Source of the DNA: Lineus longissimus | Taxonomy: Eukaryota; Nemertea; Pilidiophora; Heteronemertea; Lineidae | Direction of reading: 5' to 3' | Assembly (NCBI RefSeq): GCF_910592395.1 | Contig: NC_088308.1 | Span: 1,240,001-1,304,000, forward strand | DNA length: 64,000 bases | Part shown: positions 48,836-59,785 of the stretch, in pieces | Layout of the letters: each line of letters starts with the position of its first letter | Position numbering within the stretch: position 1 is the stretch's first letter | Program-made: the position numbers and the translations under genes | The notes under the pieces: model-generated | Database searches by the model: none | The model's input: only the letters and a program-made list of their open reading frames with translations | What the model was told of the DNA's origin: nothing

Positions 48836-50510
48836 TGATAAACAACAGATTTGAATCATTCTGACATTTAGTGACTGTTTCGTATTTGCTAAACTATCTT
48901 TTAGACTTACCGATGAAGAAGCAACTGCAACGCAACTGATGTCTTATTCGTAAATCCCTGTCGCGTACCTCGCCTTGTTTATCGATATCCGTTCAACTGC
49001 TCGGCCTAAATTGAACAAATATTGTCCTGTGGTATCAAAATGTCAAAGCGGCAACATGTCGTCTGCCACGGTTGACAAGTTGTTTTCAGATTGACAGCCC
49101 GAATGGCAAAATGCAATCACACTGTGACCCTCAAAGGCCAGTCTGATGACAAGCACTGTCATATATCGTGATTGTGTAGCACAATATTCGATTCAACATT
49201 TTGGTTCTCCAAGCTGTTGATATATGAATAAGATTATCGAGTTCAACCGCACTTGAAAATTCGTATACGATCAACTTGGGCAGGACAAATATGATCTTAC
49301 ATTGTAGTTATAAAAGTTAAGCCTCTTCCGTCGTTAAGGCAAAGATTTGTTTTTCAGAGTTGTTTTAAGGGCCAAATGTTTAATCACATTTTTATCGCAT
49401 GAAACACACCCCAAGGGATTCGGGCACGCTTTTATGTGTGTTGGTTATTAGACTTTTTCAGTAAATGATGGAAGCAATTATTCCAATTACCCTATAGAAG
49501 AGTATTTCACATTGGTTGCTGTCATCTAACTTGGTGCGACAGCCTGCTGACACCATATACCTATGCCGTCGATCATTACAAGGTTTCCCCGACGTCTGCC
49601 TAATTAATAGCCAATAGTAAGATCGGAGTTTACCATGCTCACCACGGTGAATGTAGAATTTACCCGGCATGCTCACCATGGTAAAATATTTCACCGTCCC
49701 AATTCACCATGGTGAATTGTGGATTTACATGGTGAAATTGAGACACATTTTTCTAAGGGTCCTTCTGGCTGTGACATTGTTTTACTCGGAAGTATACGGA
49801 CATCAGGTCACCATTCAAGTTGAAACGGGGCATTACACGGCTATGTACTGACGTCTATCTATATGCTAACACTCCAGTTGTGACAGGGATGGGTCCCGAC
49901 GTCTACCTTATGCTACTATTCCAGTTGTGACAGGGTTTTCACAGGGATGTGTCCAGATGTACAGCTATGCTGGGGTACAAGTTTGAAATGTCCTAGAACA
50001 GAATATCCCAGCAACAAAGGATTCTTGACAGTCATAGTCTCTAAAGAACCATACATAATATTCTGTCAGAATACATGGACACATTGTCCAGGAGGACTTT
50101 TTCCACTGCTACACCACTATTTTTGGTTGGGAGTGGGTTTGACAGATTGTGGGCTATGGCAGTACATCAATGAATTCGTCATCCCAGCTGGTTGTGGCAG
50201 CATTGATCTCAGGACTGTGCATGGACAAATCTCCATGATCTGTTGCTCACCTTCTGGTAGCGGCATGCTTTTTTATGTCTGCCAACAATGCCTTTATTCC
50301 ATGTTCAATTTTTTACCAGGCCATGACCAAGGCTTTGTTGCCGGTTCATATATGATATTGCTCTAGATCTCTGTTTTACAAGGGAAATATCCTCATAAAT
50401 CATAAATCCTGTCTTGACACTGTACACCAGTATATATCTATTCACAGTCTAGCACAACATGTCCTGGTGACACAAGTATGTATCAATGCCATCATTTAAA
50501 ACTAACAATC
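48836..50510. other. Intergenic stretch; 139-codon open frame judged chance; palindrome cluster
   Basis: A plus-strand frame at 49947-50366 is open for 139 codons, but it is Cys/aromatic-rich without a recognised motif or splice context, so I do not call a gene. A cluster of CACCATGGTGAA-type palindromes lies at 49629-49738. Confidence 0.4.
49629..49738. repeat. Cluster of CACCATGGTGAA-type palindromes
   Basis: AATTCACCATGGTGAATT at 49701-49718 is an exact 18-bp palindrome. Within about 100 bp there are further related copies (TGCTCACCACGGTGAA, GCTCACCATGGTAAA, TTTACATGGTGAAA). This could be a cluster of dimeric protein sites or a foldback remnant. Confidence 0.6.
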
Positions 50511-50528
50511 AATTGGTTTACTGAGAAA

Positions 50529-50534
50529 TTTATT
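50529..50534 (-). promoter_or_regulatory. Poly(A) signal for SAC3D1
   Basis: Plus-strand TTTATT reads AATAAA on the minus strand, about 560 bp beyond the SAC3D1 stop codon at 51096, with no closer canonical signal noticed. It is the likely 3' end of that transcript. Confidence 0.5.
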
Positions 50535-50954
50535 CAGTCTTAAAGTACAAGATAAGTATATTTGATAAAAAAACGGAAATTGTGGTCACAATGAAAGCAA
50601 AATTCGAGCGAATAAGATGTGATCCAAAGACAGTCCAATAGAACTGACATGTTTTTGATGGCAGCCGAAGTATAGAAAGGAGTGGTAAAACATTATACAT
50701 TTGGAGCATTAAAAAGCATTGGGCTTACTTCAAACTCTAAGGCATAAGACTAAGAATGTAAAATCCAAGTATGAAGAATTTCCCCGGTGAGTTTGTCGAT
50801 AAAATCTAGTTTTCAGTTTAAACCATCCAGAAATTGAAAAGGCTAACCATAGAGGGACATTCTCTGTGACAGACCACCAAAGCATATTAGATATCAAATA
50901 GAAATGTTTAATGATATAAATTTGCAGTAAACTTTAATCGCATCGGCCCTGTCA

Positions 50955-51040
50955 AATCACTCAATCAATCAATACAGAACTTGTATAGCGCCAGATCCAC
51001 CATGGAAATGGTGCTCAAGGCGCTGTCCACAGCATCAATC
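50955..51040. mobile_element. SINE/LINE 3'-tail-like remnant in the SAC3D1 3'UTR
   Basis: A (TCAA)n-like run (CACTCAATCAATCAATACAG) is followed by ACTTGTATAGCGCCAGATCC and GCTCAAGGCGCT. The AGCGCC...GGCGCT inverted pair and tetranucleotide tail are typical of the 3' ends of many invertebrate SINEs and the LINEs that mobilise them. It is a fragment only. Confidence 0.5.
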
Positions 51041-51095
51041 TGATTAATTGACTGTGTTTAAATTCCTTTCTCCAAGATATTTATCAAGGCTTAGG

Positions 51096-54000
51096 TCATG
51101 TTATCCCATGAAGAATATCCACCACAGAATAGCTTTCAAGTATCTCATCAATAAAGCTGCAATGTCGAATGGGAACCTGTAAGTAAAAACAAAAAGTGAG
51201 CCATCTGTTCTTGTAAAGTTTCTTTCATCATTTTAGGTTAGGAAACAGCTGGTATGTTTTTGTTCATTTTCTAATGCATCCGATCATGGCACTCTATACA
51301 GGAACTCCGTAACCATACAAAAGTGGTGGTCACCGGAAATTTAAGTAACTCCATCTTGTTGGTCTTTGGCTGAGGTAAAGATTGTGTATGCTGGCCGCAA
51401 ACCTACCTTGCTCGCCTGATTGAAACTAGTTTTCATGAACTGAACTCCTTGATCTGTCACATCAAAGCCAGACTGTTTACAAGTGTTTATGAGATGATCA
51501 TCATTGCCATACTGTAAGATATTGCTGAGATTACTGATGGGGTAGCGTAGGTTCTTACTATGGAACCCACTTGCCATTATCTTCAGGGCGCCCCTGCAAC
51601 AAAATGTGGAAATCATACAAAGAACAAGAAGACGAACATGAAGAAGAAACAATTTTTTCAAGCATGAAAACTGAATGCAGGAGTTCCTTTCCAAACGTTT
51701 TTCTACGTGTTGATATTCGATGTCATTTCCTCACTATGAAATTATTCCCTTATGCAAAAACACATTACTTCAAAAGCACATGTTGTTCCTTAATGTCAAT
51801 GTTAATCAACAATATACATAGAGACTGTGACTAATGGAAGTTTGTTCCTAGTTCAACACTCACCATTCAAATTGAGCTACTCAACAGACAATTCGAGCTA
51901 CTCAACAGACAATTCGAGCTACTCAACAGACAATTCGAGTTACTCACCACTCAATTCGAGCTACTCAACAGACAATTCGAGCTACTCAACGGACAATTCG
52001 AGTTACTCAACAGACAATTCGAGCTACTCACCACTCAATTTGAGCTACTCAACAGACAATTCGAGCTACTCACCATTCAATTTGAGCTACTCAACAGACA
52101 ATTCGAGCTACTCACCACTCAATTTGAGCAAAATGTCTATGAACGGCTAACATGCCCATGATGTTGAGATTTTTCACCAATCTAAAGAACCTGACGTAAT
52201 TAGAAAGTAGATAGGCTTGGTTGATTGCAAATGCCAACTTCAATTGTTCATTGTTCCTGAAGGAGAAGAGGAGTTCAAATTACATCTTGTTGGGCTATTG
52301 CCTGATCTGTAAACAACTCCTCAGGTAAGAGCCCATTGCAACTAGGAGACATACTTCTCCTGGATGGGATGCTGGTCAATCACAGGATAACTTATCAGAT
52401 GACACTCCAAGGAGGAGAGTAGTAATATCATGTTATGTGTTTTACTGAAGAACAGAGATAGTTTGTGGTCCTGCCTATATCTAACCCACCACATCTTTGC
52501 TGGCCACTCTTACTGGTACCACTGAGCCACTGCTCTACCAGTTGTCCATTTCTAAACTTTTTAAAACTCAGTTGAGGTATAGGTGGTCAATGAGATCCAT
52601 TGTTAGATCAGAGCTGAGACAAAACTCCTGGGGGTATCAGAAATCTTCCTTCACCATATTCTACTCACCGCATTGTCTTACTTAAGGTCAGATAATGATG
52701 CAATGCCTCAGTGTTCCCAAGGTTGTATAAAATGTAAATTGATTCAAATTCTTTTCTGTTCTGGCAGTTGCAGTCTTCCTCCACTTCATAAACTCTTAGA
52801 AGCCGTTTCAGACTTTCTTGTACGTGAGTGTCATTTATTTTCGTATCAAAATTTAGTTGGGGCTCCATTGCAAGTCTGGAATATCAAAAAAATGTCAAAG
52901 AAGTGGTGCTAGATTGAGGTTTGTGGAGAAAGTCCCATCACACAATCATTTCGTGTCTAAACATCATGTTGACCTGCTACAGGGTATTACAGGAATTCTA
53001 TAAAAATTGTCAGGATCTGAAGGGTCAACACAGACAAATTTATCCCTGTTGCAACTTCAGTCAATGACTAAAACTGTTCAAGAATATTCAGGTTTTGATT
53101 CTACAGTTTCTGAGAGGGCGATAACCACAGTTACCCAGATTTGATCATAGCCAGTTACTTCAATATGCAAAATTGTGCATTTTCACAGATTAGGATTTAC
53201 AGACTCTCACCGATAACTTGAAAAGATATGGAATCTAATGACTTTCTCGAGAATCTCCACCAGTGGTGACCCGTGTATCCGCTGAATGACAGCATCCTGT
53301 CTCACAGCTCGTAATCTGTCAAACACATACTCATAAACCATGGTCCACCCCCCATCATCTTTTGAGGAAATGCTGAAAAAGGCAAGGAGTCAGTGTATAG
53401 TAAGTAGATGTAGAGTGTGAAAACGGTTTTAATTCACTTGCCTGCAATAGTCATCTTTTATTAAGCTCTCCGGTCTTATTGCCTCTTGGTGTTACTTTCT
53501 CCAGGAACAAGGGGACCCAAAAGGTGTGGAGACAGCAGCCCTCGATTGGTGATATGGCAACAGTATGCGTAGGTGAGGTCTTTTCAGTCCATCAATGAAA
53601 GCAGTTTCGACAAGAGATACTATGACAGGGTGTAGCCATCTAAAGGAATGCTAAGCTTGGAAATAACATTGAAGGACCAGTACTAGGTAAACTGAAATGT
53701 TGACTTACTTGTCAATAAGATAGTTGACAGTTTTAACTAAAACTGGGGCAGGTCTCAGATCACCTGGATGAGGTCCACGTTTCCCTGCAGCAGGACGACT
53801 ATAGCTTTTCACAGTTTTGCCTCGGTCACCCGGAGGTCTGAAACAGCAGATGAGATATCAGGTAAATTGGAAGGGGTGTTTGTATAAGTCGCAGATACTA
53901 TTGCCATGATGAACAACTTTGATTAGGACATGTCAGATTGCTTGTAAAAACACTCAAACACTCTGTGAGTGTTTTTAAGAGCAATCCAAAGACCTGCTTG

Positions 54001-54585
54001 AGGCTGCTACGGAAAGATCAACATAATGTGCTCTACAGTATTCTTCTCAGTAAGTCCTTTGAATGTTACTGCTAGAATGGCACTTTCAGTGGCAATCACG
54101 TCTCCCTGGTTGATATTCATTCCAAAACAGTAAGACATGCCAATAGCCCCTTTAAATGTTAACCCACCTTTTTGTTCTGTGAGAAGTTTTCTGGACTTCA
54201 AATGGATGAAGTAAACCCTCTCTTTCTCTCCTGAAAATGGAACAAGTATCACATCAAAGGATACACATTCAAAGTGAAACCCTCCGAAAATGACTACCGG
54301 TAATTACATCCTACATAGATTCTACTCATAAATGCAAAGAAGCAACAAAAACCTTTCCTACCATACTGTTTTCCTTATCAATATGGTTGATTGCTCCATG
54401 CTTTCTAATCTGGGTGTGAACACTACTGTTGGTCTATGCCAGGATATTTTTCTTACATAACTTGACAGAATCAAATTTCAAAGAGATCATAAGGTTAAAT
54501 TAAGATATAAAGAAACTTACAAAGAAAACTCCTTTTCAGGACACATGGTTTGACATGTGCCCGATATTGTTTGGTTTTCACCCAT
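51096..54585 (-). CDS. SAC3D1: SAC3 domain-containing protein 1-like (SAC3/GANP family)
   Basis: Eight coding exons: 54585-54521, 54230-54168, 53837-53709, 53372-53211, 52875-52669, 52256-52116, 51593-51407, 51176-51096. Phases agree, giving about 344 residues (human 358-404 depending on start). Landmarks: the N-terminal SAC3 signature GTCQTMCPEKE, RERE, KSYSRPAAGK, LRPAPVLVKTVNYLID, WTMVYEYVFDRLRAVRQD, ILEKVIRFHIFSSY, YILYNLGNTEALHHYL, INQAYLLSNYVRFFRLV and ALKIMASGFHSKNLRYPIS. The SAC3 fold is a PCI-related helical repeat; family members act in mRNA export scaffolds (TREX-2-like) or at centrosomes. The ATG has G at -3 and G at +4. The donor of the sixth exon abuts and matches a 21-bp minisatellite. 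The gene is head to head with the caspase. Confidence 0.93.
51861..52133 (-). repeat. 21-bp minisatellite derived from an exon-intron junction of SAC3D1
   Basis: About 13 units of GAGCTACTCAACAGACAATTC and the variant GAGCTACTCACCACTCAATTT lie directly after the sixth SAC3D1 exon on the minus strand. The variant unit, read on the minus strand, repeats the exon end and donor: AAATTGAGTG|GTGAGTAGCTC. The true junction is at 52116/52115, so the array begins inside the exon and contains several extra copies of a donor-like GGTGAGTAG. Confidence 0.85.
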
Positions 54586-54997
54586 TCCAATGATGAGGTC
54601 AAGGATTCTGGATAGCTACAATGAAGCCTGTGGCAGTGCTTTTTGTTGGAAAACTGCAAGAAATTGTTCGGAAAATTTTCAATATTGCAAAAATTAGGAG
54701 TCTGACAGAAGTACCAAAAGGTGCGTAGGAATATATCATCTTAAATGTTTATAAAATCCATAACTGTGTAAATTATCACACTAATCACGATAATTATGCA
54801 TTATTCAGGGTCATAATAAACATTTGAATCCATTTATTAGCTAGATTTTTGCCAAAACGTCAAAGATTGCTGGTACTCATTTTTGTTGTGGAGGAAACTC
54901 ACTGTGTGAGCAGGTTTTACTTCCGGGTTGTCGCAAAATCCAAGCAAATTCCCCAAGTTAGTCTCGATATTTTCTCATCGATCGAAAGCAAGTCAAC
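54586..54997. promoter_or_regulatory. Bidirectional intergenic promoter, SAC3D1 / caspase
   Basis: Only 412 bp separate the divergent start codons of SAC3D1 (54585, minus) and the caspase (54998, plus). Both 5'UTRs and core promoters must fit here unless upstream exons exist. No TATA box is placed with confidence. Shared or mutually exclusive regulation is inference. Confidence 0.6.
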
Positions 54998-57900
54998 ATG
55001 GAAGGTAAAAATAATATCTAGATGTATCAGTCACTAACCCTCCTTCCCTCTTCCCACCCCCTCACAATCATTGATCAATGTATTATGCAGTTTGGTCTTT
55101 TGCAAGTTTTGGTCTTTGTTACATTTTGACTTTTTTGTCGGAACTCGGATGACTGAGTTGTGTCGTTCACTTTCTCTTTTAACATATGATGTTCAGATGC
55201 AGAGATCATATGTATATAGAAGTAGTCAGTGTTAGTTTATGCTGCACCAAAGCCTTACAGATGAAATCAATGAGATAGATACTAGAGTGATAGACGTTTA
55301 GAAACTTGGTATCACAGGCAGGGAGGATTTTTCTTCCTAGGGCTAGGCCCCGGAGACGTTCTCTGCCCTTGCCGGACCTTGACTTGACCATATTAACCCA
55401 TATTTTGTGTCAAGTCCCTGTGGTATACATGGGGTAGGCCTAGACAAGAACCCAGCTAGTGCCACACGACTTGGCACAGTCGGCACTTTCCCAATGTATT
55501 GACCTATGGACCTGACTCCTGAGAGAACCACAACACATTGAACTGGATGCCACAAGAAACCAAGAATCATGTTCAGTGCTGGGCAATATAAAAAAGCACC
55601 AGGATCATTCAATTAAAAAACATATAGGCTACACAAAATACTTCGCAGAATCTTCCAGTAGTTGAAGGAGGACTTGTAAGAAAGAAGACAGATTGTTTTA
55701 GGTTGGCTACTGTCATTTTACGGTAATACCCATTTTACAGTCGACTTGAGGTCAATACCACCAACCATGACTGACAGGGACTTTTTTACTCAATCTGAGA
55801 GGTCTTTTGTCTCTTATGGAATCCCTTCAAAATAGTCCCTGGAGTGGTGTCAGTTTAACCCTGATGAATTAAGACATATTTTGTTATTTTGCAGGAAAGA
55901 AAGTTACTGTTGATGCCCAAAAGCATCTTGAAGCGTAAGTTTAATTTCAGTTTAAAATATAGGCCTCAGATCAGCTACTGGGTTCTATCAGGATGCACAT
56001 TATTGGTAATTATTCATAAAATCTGTTACATAAAAGGGTTTTTTACTTTCTTAACCCAGTTTCTCAGGCAAGCCTGCCTAATAAGCCCGCCCTATTTCTA
56101 GACAAGCTTGGTAACTTATCCCCTCTCATGATATTAGTGTCCCTAATTAGTTTGCTTGACACAAGTTGATCGTTAAGCATAGTACGATATCTTGCTTTAT
56201 TTCAACTGCCAGACAGAAAACTGCATCAGATATTTTCTCATTACAGGAAAGAGGTCCCAAAGAGAAAAGTTGATCCTCTGGTTCACAATTTGAACATCAA
56301 TTATGACTTCTCCCATCCTCGGCGAGGATTGGCTGTTGTAATCAACATGAGGTACTTTGATTTCCGTTCCACTCACCAGAAAGAGAGAGAGGGCACAGAT
56401 GAGGATGCACAGGCTATTGTCGAGAGGCTGCTGAGGCTAGGTTTTGACGTGAGAAGATATGATGATCTGACACGAAGGGATATAAGTCTTCTCATGGATG
56501 ATTGTAAGTTGATTGATCTTGGAAGGCCAACTGCGTTTGTTCAAATTGAATTAAAAAATCTGTCATTGTGTAAATTCATTCTGGATATAAATTTCAACAA
56601 TGCCTTTGTATTGACTGATTTATCAATACTATAAATGCCAAGATCCAGCAAATTTGCATGCATGATAACTGCACTATGGCACTGCTTTCCCTATTCGCCG
56701 AAGCCCCAAGAAAATACATATGAACAGAAGTGGCAAAGGCCTTGATAATTACATGCATAAAAAGTCTTGATTTTGTGGGACTTCATTTCAATCATGTAGC
56801 ATGAGAATATATCCGAGTTTACTGTAGTTTCTCAAGAGTCTAAGTAGACACACTTCAACAATCGATACACATTTTGTTCATATCTTTATAGTGGCCAAAG
56901 AAGACCACTCAGATGCCGACTGCTTTGTTTGTGTGTTCCTAAGCCATGGTAAAGAAGGCCGTGTATATGCCTATGATGGAACCGTCTACATTGAGACCTT
57001 ACTCGCTAATTTCAAGGGAGATGTTTGTCCAGCTTTAGCTGGGAAACCAAAGTTGTTTTTCATACAGGTATTTTGATAATTTTTCTGTTTCACTTTCGGT
57101 ATAGGGTCAGTTACATGTCCACATTGCTCTCAATTGGGAGCAGAAGATTGTGACTCTGTATCTACCTTTGTATGGCCCAATAAAGAGGTTTGTTAACAAC
57201 TGTACAAACACTGCTGACCCATTAACTTGAATCAAAGGGCAAGGCAGGTTTTGCATGGATGCTATATTTAGCACAAGACCCTAAACTCACTTTTCTTTCT
57301 TTAAGGCGTGCCGTGGTTCTAGGTTCATGCATGGTGTGGTAGTTGCCGATAGCTATGAAGATGGAGAAGACGTTACAGATGCTGCAGCTGAGACGACACG
57401 GAATATTCCAACGGAAGCCGACTTCTTGATTTCTTACTCAACAGTTCCTGGTAAGTGAACATTTGTCATTGCACTTTGAACCATTATACATGTACATGTC
57501 TTACATCCTTAAGCTATGGACTTGATGATCATGTTCCTTGCATTCCATGCAACTGTGCCCGCTGAAGAAAATAGGTCAGATTGAGAAGGGAGATCAGAGG
57601 CAAAGTGGTTAGCATGGCGGGCTCATAATCAGGAGGTTAAGTGTCTGACTTTTGGAAATTTCAGCACGTTGTCATTAAGCATGCAACTAAAACTACATGG
57701 CTTTGTGCTTCGATGTAAAATGTTTTTAGGTGTGGATTATTGTGCCTGACATGGCAGACTGAAATTTGAATTTGATGAAACTGTTTCATGGTGATTTTCT
57801 CTCTCGTTGTAGGTTACTTCTCGTGGAGAAACAACGAGGACGGGTCATGGTTCATTCAAGCTCTCTGCCGAGTGATCGACGATGTTGGAACTACTGCGGA

Positions 57901-58099
57901 ACTTATGCAGATGATGACATATGTGAATCGTATCGTTGCTTATGAGTTTGCGTCATGCACCGACCACGAGTGGACCGACAACATGAAACAGATTCCAGCC
58001 ATTGAAACACGACTCACCAAATTTGTCTACTTCCATCCCAAGAAGGTGACGAGCAATTCATTGGAGCATTATCCGTCTAGGTTTTTCCCAAGGTCTTAG
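54998..58099 (+). CDS. Executioner (caspase-3/7-like) caspase
   Basis: Cysteine protease cleaving after Asp, effector of apoptosis. Six coding exons: 54998-55004, 55895-55934, 56247-56503, 56892-57067, 57306-57450, 57813-58099. Phases agree, giving about 303 residues. The prodomain is very short (about 25 residues, no CARD or DED), as in effector caspases. The large subunit carries RRGLAVVINMRYFD, the catalytic His in FLSHGKEG (about His120), and the active-site QACRG (about Cys162), split by an intron between Q and A. The inter-subunit linker has GEDVTDAAAE, a plausible Asp cleavage site. The small subunit carries IPTEADFLISYSTVPGYFSW and GSWFIQALC, forming S1/S3 pocket elements. First exon codes only MEG. 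The last exon ends with a basic Phe-rich tail (RFFPRS). Confidence 0.95.
57595..57650 (+). mobile_element. Weak tRNA-like SINE head in caspase intron
   Basis: GTGGTTAGCATGGCGGGCTC resembles the A-box half of a tRNA-derived SINE, followed by AATCAGGAGGTTAAGTG, where a B box would be degenerate. It lies in the intron 57451-57812. Weak support. Confidence 0.25.
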
Positions 58100-59600
58100 C
58101 TATTTGGATGCATTAGCAGCCGCTTTCATCTAAGATTTGAGACAGGCTGTTTGAAAACTGCCATAGCTTGATAAGGCTGTAGGGCTGCTGCACACATTCC
58201 TCAGATAAAGCTTTTTTCTGTATGCTTGCGCAAAGATTTCCACATTTAGAAATACGTGTAGTTTCAATCTCAACAGCTGAAGTTTGAATACATGATTATT
58301 TTCAATTACAAAAACATATAGAAATAAGGCCATTGATTTTTAGTTCTAACAGTCTCTAAAAAGAGACTGGAGGGCTTGTTGGTGGGATTACAACTGTATG
58401 ATGAATGAGAGTGGTCCCTCTGCTGACTGATTCCTTGCTTAAATTTTGGGGTAAAAGTTATCACTTGATCTCAAAATTGGTATACAGAATGCCGTGTGTA
58501 AGATCTGTTGAGTATGAGGACAGGTGATCTATAGTTGCTTTAGTTATAAATGATTGAATACATTGCAGTCAATGTAATTGCTATTGTGCTTTGTAAATTC
58601 ATGTATTTTCATATAGATTTCATATAATCGTTTATTGGATGTACTGTACATGTATCCGTGATATAGATTTTTATATATTTTATAAAGGACATACCGGGTA
58701 TTCCTTTTGATAGTGTTTTGTTGTTTTGATTCAATCAATGGGGCTATCATCCAGTCATGTAATCTTAGCTATGTTTGAAAACCACAGCAGTGGTAGCTAT
58801 ATGATGTGTCCTGATGACATCTGATATGGTTCCAAGATGCACCATAAGCTTTATACTCTGCCCTCACAGATTAGCTTAGTTCATATCCCTTCAAAGGTGA
58901 AAGCCACATTCCGTCTGTAAATGTTACGATTGTTTGGCACGATGGCCGTAGGAAGTCGGAACCAATTTAAATCATTGTAGTAATTCGTAAGAGGATCACA
59001 TCAAATCTAATAACATATTAGCTTTTGCTATGATACCACTGTTGTCAGTTCATTTAATCAAATGCCATACATGTACTTAGTTTTTTCATGTTTTACAGTT
59101 AATTTTTCGGTGCTGATTTATATCAGTCTTATACTGTCATTATGACTACTTTATCAATTTAGGTGGGCTAGTCTTGGCTTTGTTTTTATGCAACATATAC
59201 AGTTTGCTTATGTTTATTTATTTCAATGTCAAAATGTATCCCCTGAATCCTATTGAAGAATGGACTAGGGCAGTGCATAGTGCAATATCAAAGCCATGTT
59301 TGAGTGAAAGTTTCCGCCATAGGCTTATGTGTCTTCTCCTTATATATCTGTAAAACACACTTCTGGTTCAGGTCCAAGTTTTCAAAACAATGTGAACAAG
59401 ACATAGCCACTATGTATCTTGTAGTGAGCTAGTGAACTAGTAAACAAAGTTAATCCATGCGTTTTGAAGAGCCTGGCTTCGAATGAGTGTTTGAATTAGA
59501 AATCCATGATATAGAATTGTCATAATAATCCAGATGTTAACCTTCTGCACAACGAAGTTTAGAGAGAGAATAAAGTCTTTCAGCTATCTAATGTATTGTT
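58100..59600 (+). other. Caspase 3'UTR with AATAAA at 59569-59574
   Basis: About 1.5 kb after the caspase stop there is AATAAA at 59569-59574. The closest earlier sequence has no canonical signal that I noticed. The convergent NUBP2 gene ends coding at 59786, so the two 3' ends lie within roughly 200 bp. Confidence 0.55.
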
Positions 59601-59785
59601 CAAGCGTCTTTTGTTTGTTTCCCCGTCTCCTCGCCACATATCAAATATAATAGAGAATCAGTCCTGGCTGCTCCACCGTGATGCCAACATGGTGAGAGAG
59701 ATGAGACAGTCGCAGCCAGGCCAGTCATGTCTCTGACAGTCGTCCTACAAATGAGTGTTCAATAAATCCGAGAAACTTCATGAGG

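Noticed and set aside
49947-50366. 139-codon plus-strand open frame
   Set aside because: No motif, unusual Cys/aromatic composition, no splice or promoter context; length alone is not enough in 64 kb of both strands.
51827-52150. Plus-strand frame encoding repeated SYSTDNS
   Set aside because: Shadow of the 21-bp minisatellite lying on the opposite strand of SAC3D1 exon-intron sequence.
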